Assembly: GCA_028293365.1 (NCBI GenBank)
Contig: JAQGOX010000424.1
Location: forward strand, 1 to 9,279
DNA from: Verrucomicrobiales bacterium
GTDB taxonomy: Bacteria > Verrucomicrobiota > Verrucomicrobiia > Limisphaerales > SXQI01
Reading direction: 5' to 3'
Length of the DNA: 9,279 nucleotides
The translations under genes were made by a program, and so were the position numbers. This document shows, piece after piece, positions 1 through 7,218 of this stretch; within the stretch, counting starts at the first letter, position 1; the number at the start of each line of letters is the position of its first letter. Under the pieces are notes generated by a model that made no database searches, was not told the DNA's origin, and was given only the letters and a program-made list of their open reading frames with translations.

Positions 1-1118
1 TTCGGGACGAACTACGAGCCGCAGCCGAACTTCCGGTCCAGGAGAACGAAGTAAGCGACCGATCGGTCTGGTCCCAAATCGGAAAACCTGGACAGTTGCT
101 GGAACAGATTCCCGCAGCGAAGCATCGTCGTGCGCTGTTATCGTTTAAAGAAGCGCATCCAGCCTGGGCGGATGTTGTGTTAGCCACCATGAATTCGGTG
201 TCGGCAAAACTCTGCGGGGAATGCGCTACATTGCTGATTCAAGAGGGGAAACTCGAGCAATTGAAAGAGCACCTGGCGCGTTTGATCAGTCAGCACCAGG
301 CCAGCAGTGAATTGCTGCTTTGGCTGGCTAAAGAACGTTCAGATTCGTTCGCGGATATTCTGGGGCCAGAAGTATTTCGAGCCATGTTGACCGCCATGGA
401 ACGCGATCAGTTCAATGAAAAACGTTCCAATCGCCTGCGTGATTACATTTTGGACGATCAAACTTTGCTGGTGGAACTGATCGGGTCGGCCGATTTGGAA
501 GTGATCAAGGATCTCACCCGCGCGCTTCAGCTATCACCGTGCTTCGACGATATGGACAAGCGTTCCCTGCTGGCGCGCATTGTGAAGAGCTATCCCGCGG
601 TTCAGTCGCTCATTTCCGGTGAAACAACAAAACAGGAGACGAACCTGATTGTGTCCTGGGAGAGTTTGGAACGTCGGAAAGAAGAATACAACGAACTGGT
701 TCAGAAGAAAATTCCGGCTAACTCGAAGGAAATTGCGATCGCGCGCAGCTATGGTGATTTGCGCGAAAATCACGAGTACAAAGCGGCGAAGGAAATGCAA
801 AAACTTTTAATGCGCCGCAAAGCGGAACTGGAAACCCAGCTCGTCCGTGCGCGCGGGACCGATTTCGCCAATGTTAAGACCGAGACAGCAAATATCGGCA
901 CCCGTGTCCATGTGACCGATCTCAACACGAAGAATCGCGAAAGCTATGCTATTTTGGGTGCGTGGGATTCGGATCCGGACAAAGGAGTCATCAGCTACCT
1001 CACTCCTGTCGCACAATCGCTCTTAAATCATAAGGTGGGCGATGAAGTGGATTTCGAAATGGACGGAACCAAAAAGCGCTACAAAATCGAATCCATTGAA
1101 GCCGCGAAAGTTGGTTAA
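1..1118 (+). CDS. greA: GreA-type transcription elongation factor with long N-terminal extension, 5'-truncated
   Basis: The reading frame is open from base 3, so the gene starts upstream of the window; a TTG at 96 is unlikely to be the true start. About 371 residues are visible. Numbering from that TTG, residues ~184-254 form the GreA coiled coil, with the tip motif ARSYGDLRENHEY. Its D221 and E224 match E. coli GreA D41 and E44, which act at the RNA polymerase secondary channel. Residues ~266-336 form the FKBP-like C-terminal domain (IGTRVHVTDL, GVISYLTPVAQSLL, KVGDEVDF). GreA releases backtracked polymerase by stimulating cleavage of the transcript. Normal GreA is ~158 residues; here more than 200 mostly helical residues of unrecognised family come first, resembling the extended GreA of Chlamydiae. 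The gene ends at a strong terminator. The GreA module is certain; the function of the extension is unknown. Confidence 0.93.
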   Translation, partial: RDELRAAAELPVQENEVSDRSVWSQIGKPGQLLEQIPAAKHRRALLSFKEAHPAWADVVLATMNSVSAKLCGECATLLIQEGKLEQLKEHLARLISQHQASSELLLWLAKERSDSFADILGPEVFRAMLTAMERDQFNEKRSNRLRDYILDDQTLLVELIGSADLEVIKDLTRALQLSPCFDDMDKRSLLARIVKSYPAVQSLISGETTKQETNLIVSWESLERRKEEYNELVQKKIPANSKEIAIARSYGDLRENHEYKAAKEMQKLLMRRKAELETQLVRARGTDFANVKTETANIGTRVHVTDLNTKNRESYAILGAWDSDPDKGVISYLTPVAQSLLNHKVGDEVDFEMDGTKKRYKIESIEAAKVG

Positions 1119-1150
1119 ACTTCGAGGCCAAAACATCACGCTGTTCGTCA

Positions 1151-1184
1151 AGCGCGGGAAGTAATTCCCGCGCTATTTTTTTTC
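1151..1184 (+). terminator. Intrinsic terminator of the greA-like gene
   Basis: A perfect 10-bp stem (AGCGCGGGAA at 1151-1160 pairing with TTCCCGCGCT at 1165-1174) closes a GTAA loop. It is followed by an A and eight T residues (1176-1183). It starts 32 bases after the greA stop. The T-tract lies only on the + side, so it should act on the greA transcript and not efficiently on the opposing gene. The stop codon of the convergent Sco gene (1173-1175) overlaps the right arm. Confidence 0.93.
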
Positions 1185-2081
1185 TTGAGCCGCATCCGGT
1201 TTAGCTGCTTTCACCAACTCTTTGACGAGTTCGTCCACGGTCCACTCGTTCCCGATAATGATTTGCTGAATCTTTCCGTTGGCATCGACCACAACGGTCC
1301 GCAATTTGTGATCGTAGGTTCCGGCACGATAGACGTATTCCATACCGAACTGCTCAGTAATCGCATCGATATCGATCATCGCACCGGTGACAAAATCCCA
1401 GCGAGCCGGATCGTAATGATAGACCGTTGCGTAAGCCTTTAATTTCGCCGGGGTATCATTTTCCGGATCGAACGAAATGCTCATTAGATGCCAGTTGGTT
1501 GGGCCATTTGAAGCTGAAGCCATGCTTTTGGCTACGTCCGAAAAATGGCCTGACAGGCGCGGGCAAAACGTAGGAAAAGGGCAACGCGTAAAGAAAAAAG
1601 TGAAGGCCAATGCCTGGCCCTTGAAATCACTCAATTTGACGATGCGACCAAGTTGGTTCGTAAAAGTGTAATCAGGCATCTGATCGCCCACCGCTAGCGG
1701 ATTGACTTCACGGACCTGTCGGACTGATTGATGCACCGGAGCGGCATCGACGTTGGTTGCTCCGTAAGCGTGGAGCTTTTCAATCCAGGCATCGTTGGTT
1801 GCCACCATCATGCGAAATGTAACCATGTCGCCAGCCTTAACCAACTTCAGTTCATTCGTCTCTTTGACTTCGAACGGCATGGTCATGGCCACCATATAGC
1901 CTGGAATTGCCTGATGCTTAATGACCACGGTTTTTCCATCTGACTCCAGGCGCTGGACGATGCCAGTCACACTGTACGAAGTAATCCCGGGTGCCGAAAC
2001 CATTTCCGATGCAGGTTTTTTGCAAGCAGACAAAACCAGAACCAGCGCGAAGGCCCCTGCCATTAATTTTCCAGTGTCCAT
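1173..2081 (-). CDS. Sco1/SenC family copper lipoprotein with fused CusF-like domain
   Basis: This 302-residue protein begins with a lipoprotein signal (LVLSAC, lipidated Cys20), so it should be anchored on the periplasmic side of a membrane. Residues ~36-105 resemble the CusF_Ec copper-binding domain, with H56, the segment IPGYMVAMTMPFEV (M63, M66, M68) and a following GDMVTFRM strand. Residues ~130-292 form the thioredoxin-fold Sco1/SenC domain: VGDQMPDYTF, then TRCPFPTFCPRLS with C167 and C173, then the distal ligand H258 in YDHKLRT. Sco proteins deliver copper to, or reduce, the CuA site of cytochrome c oxidase. The two cysteines are spaced CX5C, whereas classical Sco has CX3C. The ATG at 2081 has a weak AGGA close upstream. 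No oxidase genes lie in the window, so the partner is unseen. A general copper chaperone or thiol reductase role is possible. Confidence 0.9.
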   Translation of the reverse strand: MDTGKLMAGAFALVLVLSACKKPASEMVSAPGITSYSVTGIVQRLESDGKTVVIKHQAIPGYMVAMTMPFEVKETNELKLVKAGDMVTFRMMVATNDAWIEKLHAYGATNVDAAPVHQSVRQVREVNPLAVGDQMPDYTFTNQLGRIVKLSDFKGQALAFTFFFTRCPFPTFCPRLSGHFSDVAKSMASASNGPTNWHLMSISFDPENDTPAKLKAYATVYHYDPARWDFVTGAMIDIDAITEQFGMEYVYRAGTYDHKLRTVVVDANGKIQQIIIGNEWTVDELVKELVKAAKPDAAQEKK

Positions 2082-2129
2082 ATCCTAAACAACCTTCAAC
2101 GATTCGATGGCAGGCGCAAAGTGAAATCT

Positions 2130-2157
2130 TTGACAGCAATCCATCAGTCCTTATTCT
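2130..2157 (+). promoter_or_regulatory. Predicted sigma70-like promoter for aroB
   Basis: A perfect TTGACA (-35) at 2130-2135 is followed, after 16 bases, by TATTCT (2152-2157), which matches 4 of 6 positions of the -10 consensus. Initiation about 7 bases downstream would fall near 2164, only some 4 bases before the aroB ATG at 2168. This is a prediction from sequence alone. Confidence 0.55.
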
Positions 2158-2167
2158 ACCCGAATTA

Positions 2168-3259
2168 ATGCGCACTGTACCCGTCTCGCTTGGCAGCCGT
2201 TCCTACCGAATCCTGGTGGGAAACCAATTACTTTCCCGGTTGGGAATTGAATGTAAGAAACTCGGCCTGGGGTCGAAATGCGTCGTTATAACGGATGAAA
2301 ATGTTGGGCCGCTTTATAGTAAATCAGCTATCGAAAATCTGCAGAAGGCCGGATTTGATCCCCGTGAAATCCGAATTCCGGCGGGAGAAACTGCAAAAAG
2401 CCTTAAAGTGGTCGAAGAGTGTTACAATAATCTTGCCGCGCAACGCATCGAAAGAAAGTCATTTGTAGTCGCTTTGGGAGGCGGTGTTGTGGGCGATCTC
2501 GCCGGATTCGTCGCAGCAAGTTATCTGCGTGGCCTGACCTTCGTCCAGGTTCCCACAACCTTGCTCGCACAAGTCGATAGCTCCGTTGGTGGAAAAGTGG
2601 GGGTTAATTTAAAAGCGGGGAAAAATCTGGTGGGCGCATTCTATCAACCCAGGCTGGTTCTATGCGATCTCGATTCATTGAAAACCCTTCGTGAGCGCGA
2701 ATTTCGCGCGGGTCTGGCCGAGGTGATTAAATATGGGATTATTTATGACGAGGCTCTGTTCGGGCGGCTCGAGCGTGAAATCAAGGCGATTTTGCGACGC
2801 GACCCAAAAATCCTCGCTCCAATCATTGCGCGCTGCTGCGAAATCAAAGCGGACGTTGTTGGCCAGGATGAAACAGAATCTGGATTGCGAGCGATCCTCA
2901 ATTTTGGACATACGGTTGGACACGGCCTTGAGGCGATTTCCGGTTACGGAAAATACCTGCACGGAGAAGCGATCTCGATCGGTCAGATCGTCGCGGCCCG
3001 GCTTTCGCAAAAGTTGCTGACTCTAAAGCAAGATGACTGCGACCGCATACGGAACCTGTTTGCGGCGGCTGGCCTCCCAGTTTCGATCAAGCTTACCGAA
3101 ACGCAGAAAAATCGTTTGTTTGCAGCGATGACTCTGGATAAAAAAGTCTCCGATGGCGAAGTAAAGTTCGTACTGGCGCGCCGAATTGGCCACGTTGAGT
3201 TCGGCCACAAAGTGCCCCGCTCAGTCATCGATGAAGCTCTGAAAGAAACCAGCGAATAG
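2168..3259 (+). CDS. aroB: 3-dehydroquinate synthase
   Basis: AroB converts DAHP to 3-dehydroquinate, the second step of the shikimate pathway, in the cytoplasm using NAD and a divalent metal. The 363-residue length is normal for the family. Visible hallmarks are the NAD-binding segment ALGGGVVGDLAGF (residues 102-114), then VPTTLLAQVDSSVGGKVGVN (128-147), and the predicted metal ligands E185 (AEVIKYG), H248 (NFGHTVGHG) and H265 (YLHGEA). The frame stays open upstream to 1991, but the ATG at 2168 is chosen because it gives the normal family N-terminus (MRTVPVSLGSRSY). The longer version would run antisense into the Sco gene with no recognisable sequence. There is no Shine-Dalgarno sequence before this ATG, which fits the promoter lying almost on the start codon. 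All key residues are intact, so the enzyme should be active. Confidence 0.97.
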   Translation: MRTVPVSLGSRSYRILVGNQLLSRLGIECKKLGLGSKCVVITDENVGPLYSKSAIENLQKAGFDPREIRIPAGETAKSLKVVEECYNNLAAQRIERKSFVVALGGGVVGDLAGFVAASYLRGLTFVQVPTTLLAQVDSSVGGKVGVNLKAGKNLVGAFYQPRLVLCDLDSLKTLREREFRAGLAEVIKYGIIYDEALFGRLEREIKAILRRDPKILAPIIARCCEIKADVVGQDETESGLRAILNFGHTVGHGLEAISGYGKYLHGEAISIGQIVAARLSQKLLTLKQDDCDRIRNLFAAAGLPVSIKLTETQKNRLFAAMTLDKKVSDGEVKFVLARRIGHVEFGHKVPRSVIDEALKETSE

Positions 3260-3459
3260 GCGCAGGACATTTGCCAATTTAGAAGGACGCGGGTCCCCTA
3301 CGAAAACCTCAGGCTTTATTGTCAGGTAACCACCCATGGACCCATTTACGCCTTTTTTTTTCGTAGTCACTCGGTTTGGCCAACTTTGTGCTATTCCATT
3401 CGGTCGCGGGCTTCCCCTGACGTCGGAGTCAGGTCAACGCCCACTTAAAGGCCCATTTA
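3260..3459. other. 200-base intergenic region with small inverted repeats
   Basis: No convincing gene lies between aroB and the protease. A run of nine T residues (3353-3361) occurs without a strong hairpin directly before it. CTACGAAAA at 3298-3306 is complementary to TTTTCGTAG at 3358-3366 (9 bp, 51-base loop). GGGTCC at 3291-3296 is complementary to GGACCC at 3338-3343. A weak aroB terminator or a leader element for the protease is possible. An ATG at 3336 opens a 90-codon frame without recognisable content that runs into the protease gene; I do not call it. Confidence 0.5.
3416..3433. repeat. Short inverted repeat upstream of the protease gene
   Basis: CCTGAC (3416-3421) and GTCAGG (3428-3433) flank the six bases GTCGGA, 26 bases before the protease GTG start. 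It could be a small hairpin in the mRNA leader or an operator half-site pair. Its short length means chance is a real alternative. Confidence 0.35.
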
Positions 3460-5619
3460 GTGCAAAGAAAACGTATCATGCTGCTTGGTTTCGCAGCAAT
3501 AATGACTGGCTTGTTTTGGTTCAGGTTGAGCCAGCCAGCCTTCATTCCAGACACCCGGAAGGTAACGAACTTGCTTCCAGGGACCGCTGCGCGAACAGTG
3601 CCGCATGAACCAGGCTACTCCGCTCGACCCGGGACCTCGAGAGTCTCGGACATACAAGAAATCGCGCATGAATCAACTTCAGCGAACCTGGGGAAGACGA
3701 ATACAGCGTGGCTTGGAGTCCCTCCAGCCGGAGAAATAAGCAAAAGCGCTCAACTTCAAATCGCCGCATTCCAAACTCTTAAAGCAAAAAGAACTCTGGA
3801 AGAACAAAAGATTAACTCACAATTGCTCCAACTGCTCGTTCCTCATCCATTTAGCGCCAGGGACGGAACCAATCTGGATCGGGCAATCGATCGAGACGAG
3901 ACCGGCCGCCTCCAGATCGATTTAAAAGCGGAAATATCGGATCTCTTTCTCGGCCTTTTGCACGAAATGGGAGCCGAGATTGTGAACAGCTTTGCGGAGT
4001 ATCAAAGCTGTCGCGCCTGGATTCCGATTGAACAGATCAAACACCTTGCCTCTCTGCCGTCAGTGATTTCAATTCGACCCGCCGTCAAGGGTGTGACGCA
4101 CACCGGTAACATCACAAGTGAGGGCGACGTAACTCATCAGGCGGCCAGCGCGCGTGCCGAATATGGAGTCTCGGGAAATGGCGTTAAGATCGGAGTTCTT
4201 TCAGATAGCGTAGACCATCTCTCAGAATCGCAGGCTGCTGGCGAACTTAACGAGGTCAATGTGATCACGGGTCAAGCGGGGAATGGCGCTGGAGAAGGAA
4301 CGGCGATGTTGGAGATCGTCCACGACCTGGCTCCGGATGCGACACTCTATTTTGCCACGGCGATGAACGGTCCTGCTTCGTTCGCGCGCAATGTTCGTGA
4401 CCTGATTTCCGCCGGATGCAACATCATTGTGGACGATGTCGAATACTACGATGAGAGCCCATTTCAGGACGGAGTGGTGGCACGAGCCGTAAACACCGCC
4501 ACCAGTGCGGGAGTCCAGTTTTTCTCGTCCGCCGGTAATTCAGGAAGCCTTAAAAGTGGTCGTGCCAGCACATGGGAAGGCGATTATAGCGCTGGTCCCA
4601 GCTACGCCAAAGGCGGCAACTATCATTTGTTCGAGTCTGGCGGCTTCAACACCGTCCTGGAGGCGGAAAGCGGCTCTTACGTTTCGCTTTATTGGTCTGA
4701 CGCGCTTGGCGCGTCACGCAATGACTATGATATCTATGTCCTCGACGCCGCCGGTGAAAACGTGGTCGCGGCCTCCGATGACTTCCAGGGGGGATACCAG
4801 GATCCGTGGGAATTTATCCCCAGCGTGCAGGCGGGCCAAAAGATTGTTGTGGTGTGCTCGAGCGGCGCTCCTCGCTTTTTACATCTTGAAATCGGGAAAG
4901 GACGTCTGGAATACGGCACTTCGGGCAGTATTCGCGGCCATTCATGTGCCAGCGACGCTTTCTGTGTCGCGGCTGTCAGTGCGGCTTCATCCTTTCCGAA
5001 CGCATTTGTGCCGGGGCTCTCCGAGCAGGCTGAATATTTTAGTTCCGACGGTTCGCGCCGCATGTTCTATGCGGCGAATGGCCTCCCGTTTACACCGGGA
5101 AATTTTCTTTCTACAGGCGGTATCGTGCGGCAGAAGCCGGACCTCGCGGCTGCGGACGGCGTGAGTACATCCGTTCCCAGCTTTAAGAATTTCTATGGGA
5201 CATCGGCCGCCGCGCCCCATGCGGCGGCAATTGCAGCTCTGTTGAAATCGGCGAAACCAGCGTTGGCTCCGGACGAGATTCGCGCTGCATTAACATCGAG
5301 CGCATTAGATGCCGAGACGCCGGGTTTCGATCCAAACGTCGGGTATGGGATTGTGATGGCGCCCGGAGCGTTACGAGCGATCGGCCTCGTGGTCCAATCC
5401 GTCCCTAATCCGGACCCAGTGCGGCTTACGGTCTCCCTTGCGGGTCCGAAGGTTCAGATCGCGGCTGAGGGATCGGTGGGACAGATCTACGAAATTCAAT
5501 CATCAAACGACCTGCTGAACTGGGGTTATGTGATTACCCTGCTCAACGAATTAGGATCCGTTTCGGCCAGTTTGGACCTGTCCAGCCGGCAGACATTCTA
5601 TAGGCTCCTCGTTCATTAA
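3460..5619 (+). CDS. Secreted subtilase-fold protease with sedolisin-like Glu site and verrucomicrobial C-terminal domain
   Basis: The 719-residue protein starts at a GTG preceded 8 bases upstream by AAAGG. This start supplies the basic n-region QRKR before a hydrophobic segment (~7-22), so it is probably exported; an ATG at 3478 would lose those charges. Residues ~85-210 look like an inhibitory propeptide (IPIEQIKHLASLPSVISIRP), followed by TSEGDVTHQAASAR. The catalytic domain, ~240-640, contains IGVLSDSVD (D249), GEGTAMLEIVHDLAPDA (E279), IIVDDVEY (D325, D326), FSSAGNSG and GTSAAAPHAAAIAAL (S582). The usual subtilisin HGT motif is absent and E279 occupies its place, as in S53-like (sedolisin-type) members of the superfamily. 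Residues ~385-480 (NDYDIYVLD) form a beta-rich insert. Residues ~650-719 resemble the C-terminal domain found on verrucomicrobial exported proteins. Substrates are unknown. Confidence 0.88.
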   Translation: MQRKRIMLLGFAAIMTGLFWFRLSQPAFIPDTRKVTNLLPGTAARTVPHEPGYSARPGTSRVSDIQEIAHESTSANLGKTNTAWLGVPPAGEISKSAQLQIAAFQTLKAKRTLEEQKINSQLLQLLVPHPFSARDGTNLDRAIDRDETGRLQIDLKAEISDLFLGLLHEMGAEIVNSFAEYQSCRAWIPIEQIKHLASLPSVISIRPAVKGVTHTGNITSEGDVTHQAASARAEYGVSGNGVKIGVLSDSVDHLSESQAAGELNEVNVITGQAGNGAGEGTAMLEIVHDLAPDATLYFATAMNGPASFARNVRDLISAGCNIIVDDVEYYDESPFQDGVVARAVNTATSAGVQFFSSAGNSGSLKSGRASTWEGDYSAGPSYAKGGNYHLFESGGFNTVLEAESGSYVSLYWSDALGASRNDYDIYVLDAAGENVVAASDDFQGGYQDPWEFIPSVQAGQKIVVVCSSGAPRFLHLEIGKGRLEYGTSGSIRGHSCASDAFCVAAVSAASSFPNAFVPGLSEQAEYFSSDGSRRMFYAANGLPFTPGNFLSTGGIVRQKPDLAAADGVSTSVPSFKNFYGTSAAAPHAAAIAALLKSAKPALAPDEIRAALTSSALDAETPGFDPNVGYGIVMAPGALRAIGLVVQSVPNPDPVRLTVSLAGPKVQIAAEGSVGQIYEIQSSNDLLNWGYVITLLNELGSVSASLDLSSRQTFYRLLVH
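4698..4716. repeat. Perfect 8-bp palindromic hairpin inside the protease gene
   Basis: TGACGCGC (4698-4705) and GCGCGTCA (4709-4716) pair perfectly around a TTG loop. It encodes part of the residues SDALGASR in the beta-rich insert of the protease. There is no T-tract, so it is not a terminator; it could be a local mRNA hairpin or simply coincidence. Confidence 0.4.
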
Positions 5620-5648
5620 GAACTTCGCCTGAACATCCCCGGATACAG

Positions 5649-7202
5649 TTACCAATCGGTTGGGCGATAATCCTTAAGGAATTTTCCCCAGATATGTTCG
5701 CCCGTATTAAATCCGGAGATTATCGGATCGACAATACGCGCGGCCCCATCGATCGCATCCAACGGCGGATGGAATTGATGATCCTCTGTTTTACGTTTAG
5801 CGATTTGAACCGGATCCTCATCGGTGACCCAGCCAGTATCGACACAGTTCATGTGGATACCATCCACCAGATAGTCGGCAGCCGAGGTGCGGGTCATCAT
5901 GTTGAGTGCGGCCTTTGCCATGTTTGTATGAGGATGCCGCGTGGTTTTGAATTTCCGGTAAAATTGCCCTTCGACAGCCGAAACATTTACGATGTGCTTC
6001 TCGCGCTGAGGAGTGCGCATCATGAGGGCTTTCAATCGAGCATTGAGAATGAACGGAGCGATCGCATTGACCAACTGAACTTCCAATAGTTCAACTGAAG
6101 AAACCTCAGCCAACATCAGGCGCCATGAATTTCGCATTCGCAAATCGACCTGCTGAAGATCCTGGTCCAACTGTCCCTCTGGAAATAAATCTCTTTGCGC
6201 GGACAATTCCTCCGGCAGGAGTGGAACCTGCGATAGAACAGCCGCGTGAGTTAAACCGGCGACGCCGGACATAGGTTTATCAATCGATTCCGCTGCCCCT
6301 TCGCCGCTCGGCAGCATATGATAGCCGCGCAAGCCTTCGTAAGCACCGATCAAGCGGCGACTTTGCTCGGACATATCCTTTATCGACATGGTCTCCTGGG
6401 CCATCATGTGTTGGTAAAACTCGGGAGGTCGACGCACGGTTTGGCAGGCGTTATTAATAATGAAATCGAGCCGGTCACGTGTTTCTAGAAGGTGTTGGCA
6501 AAAAGCCTCCACGCTGGGGGTATGCCTCAGGTCGAGACCGAAAATTTCCAGGTGATCGCTCCATTGCGCGAAATCGGGTTCTTGTGCGTAACGCGTTGCG
6601 GAATCGCGTGGAAATCGGGTCGTTACGATAAGGTGAGCACCCGACCGCAGTAATTTGAGGCCGGCCTGATAGCCGATTTTTACTCGTCCTCCAGTGAGCA
6701 GCGCGACCCTGCCGCGCAGACCTGCAAGTTCCGTGCGCTTTTTGTAGTTCAAGTCCGCGCACGCCGGACAGAGTTGATCGTAAAACCAATTGATCTCGGG
6801 ATAGTCGCGTTTGCAGATATAGCAATTCTGCGGCTCGACCACTTCTCGAAATTCCGGGTCATCCGCAACTTCGCGTTGCTCGAAACCGGAAGGAGGATAT
6901 ACATTGGGGGTCGTAAAAATGGTTTGGCGGCGGAGTTTGCGAATCCCGGTTTGCGCGAGTACGTTCTGGTCTCGTTGCACCTTTTGGGCTTTGTTCTGAC
7001 TGCGCTTTGCCTTCACGAGCCGGCGCCTTTGGCCAACGTCTGGGCAATAAACCTGCCCCGCGGCTTCGATCAAGCGCGTTCGATCTTCCGCGGACAATTG
7101 CGCCAGCAACGCCCGGTCGCGATTGATCAGTTCCAAAAGTTCAATCACGGACGCTACCCTGTCCACGAGCGCGGAGCTTTCGCTTTTTTCTAAAATTATC
7201 AT
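5649..7202 (-). CDS. SDR-like oxidoreductase with N-terminal CxxC...CxxC motif and atypical active site
   Basis: This is a 517-residue protein. Residues ~1-95 are charged and unrecognised. C127, C130, C145 and C148 make a CX2C-X14-CX2C pattern typical of a small zinc-binding unit. A Rossmann domain begins at ~163: GRVALLTGGRVKIGYQAG for dinucleotide binding, then TTRFPRD, FGLDLRH and IINNACQTVRRPP (N250, N251). A long segment, ~260-375, separates this from IVNVSAVEG (S408) and HPHTNMAKAALNMMTRT. K430 fits the SDR lysine, but the residue four before it, normally the catalytic Tyr, is T426. A typical SDR is ~250 residues, so this is about twice the usual length. The gene follows the small lipoprotein gene by 16 bases on the same strand and is probably co-transcribed. 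The ATG at 7202 has only a weak GGCAGA upstream. The reaction and substrate are not predictable; a non-catalytic or altered enzyme is possible. Confidence 0.82.
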   Translation of the reverse strand: MIILEKSESSALVDRVASVIELLELINRDRALLAQLSAEDRTRLIEAAGQVYCPDVGQRRRLVKAKRSQNKAQKVQRDQNVLAQTGIRKLRRQTIFTTPNVYPPSGFEQREVADDPEFREVVEPQNCYICKRDYPEINWFYDQLCPACADLNYKKRTELAGLRGRVALLTGGRVKIGYQAGLKLLRSGAHLIVTTRFPRDSATRYAQEPDFAQWSDHLEIFGLDLRHTPSVEAFCQHLLETRDRLDFIINNACQTVRRPPEFYQHMMAQETMSIKDMSEQSRRLIGAYEGLRGYHMLPSGEGAAESIDKPMSGVAGLTHAAVLSQVPLLPEELSAQRDLFPEGQLDQDLQQVDLRMRNSWRLMLAEVSSVELLEVQLVNAIAPFILNARLKALMMRTPQREKHIVNVSAVEGQFYRKFKTTRHPHTNMAKAALNMMTRTSAADYLVDGIHMNCVDTGWVTDEDPVQIAKRKTEDHQFHPPLDAIDGAARIVDPIISGFNTGEHIWGKFLKDYRPTDW

Positions 7203-7218
7203 TCTGCCAATCGAAGCT

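Noticed and set aside
1991..2167. N-terminal extension of aroB by 59 residues
   Set aside because: It would be antisense to the Sco gene start and has no AroB similarity; the ATG at 2168 gives the family-normal N-terminus and length.
3336..3608. 90-codon frame with an AGGT before its ATG
   Set aside because: It overlaps the protease signal peptide region in another frame, has no recognisable motif, and the protease frame is clearly the coding one.
4698..4716. The 8-bp palindrome in the protease gene as a recombination or attachment site
   Set aside because: It is a single copy within an intact coding sequence with no integrase or repeat partner nearby; coincidence is likelier.
4505..5164. 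219-codon frame on + inside the protease gene
   Set aside because: It lies fully within the protease catalytic domain, whose motifs are intact in the real frame; its Arg/Ser-rich translation is typical of a shadow frame.
5652..5663. CCAA-TCGG-TTGG hairpin at the convergent ends of the protease and SDR-like genes as a terminator
   Set aside because: The stem is only 4 bp, it lies in the last SDR codons and there is no T-tract on either strand.
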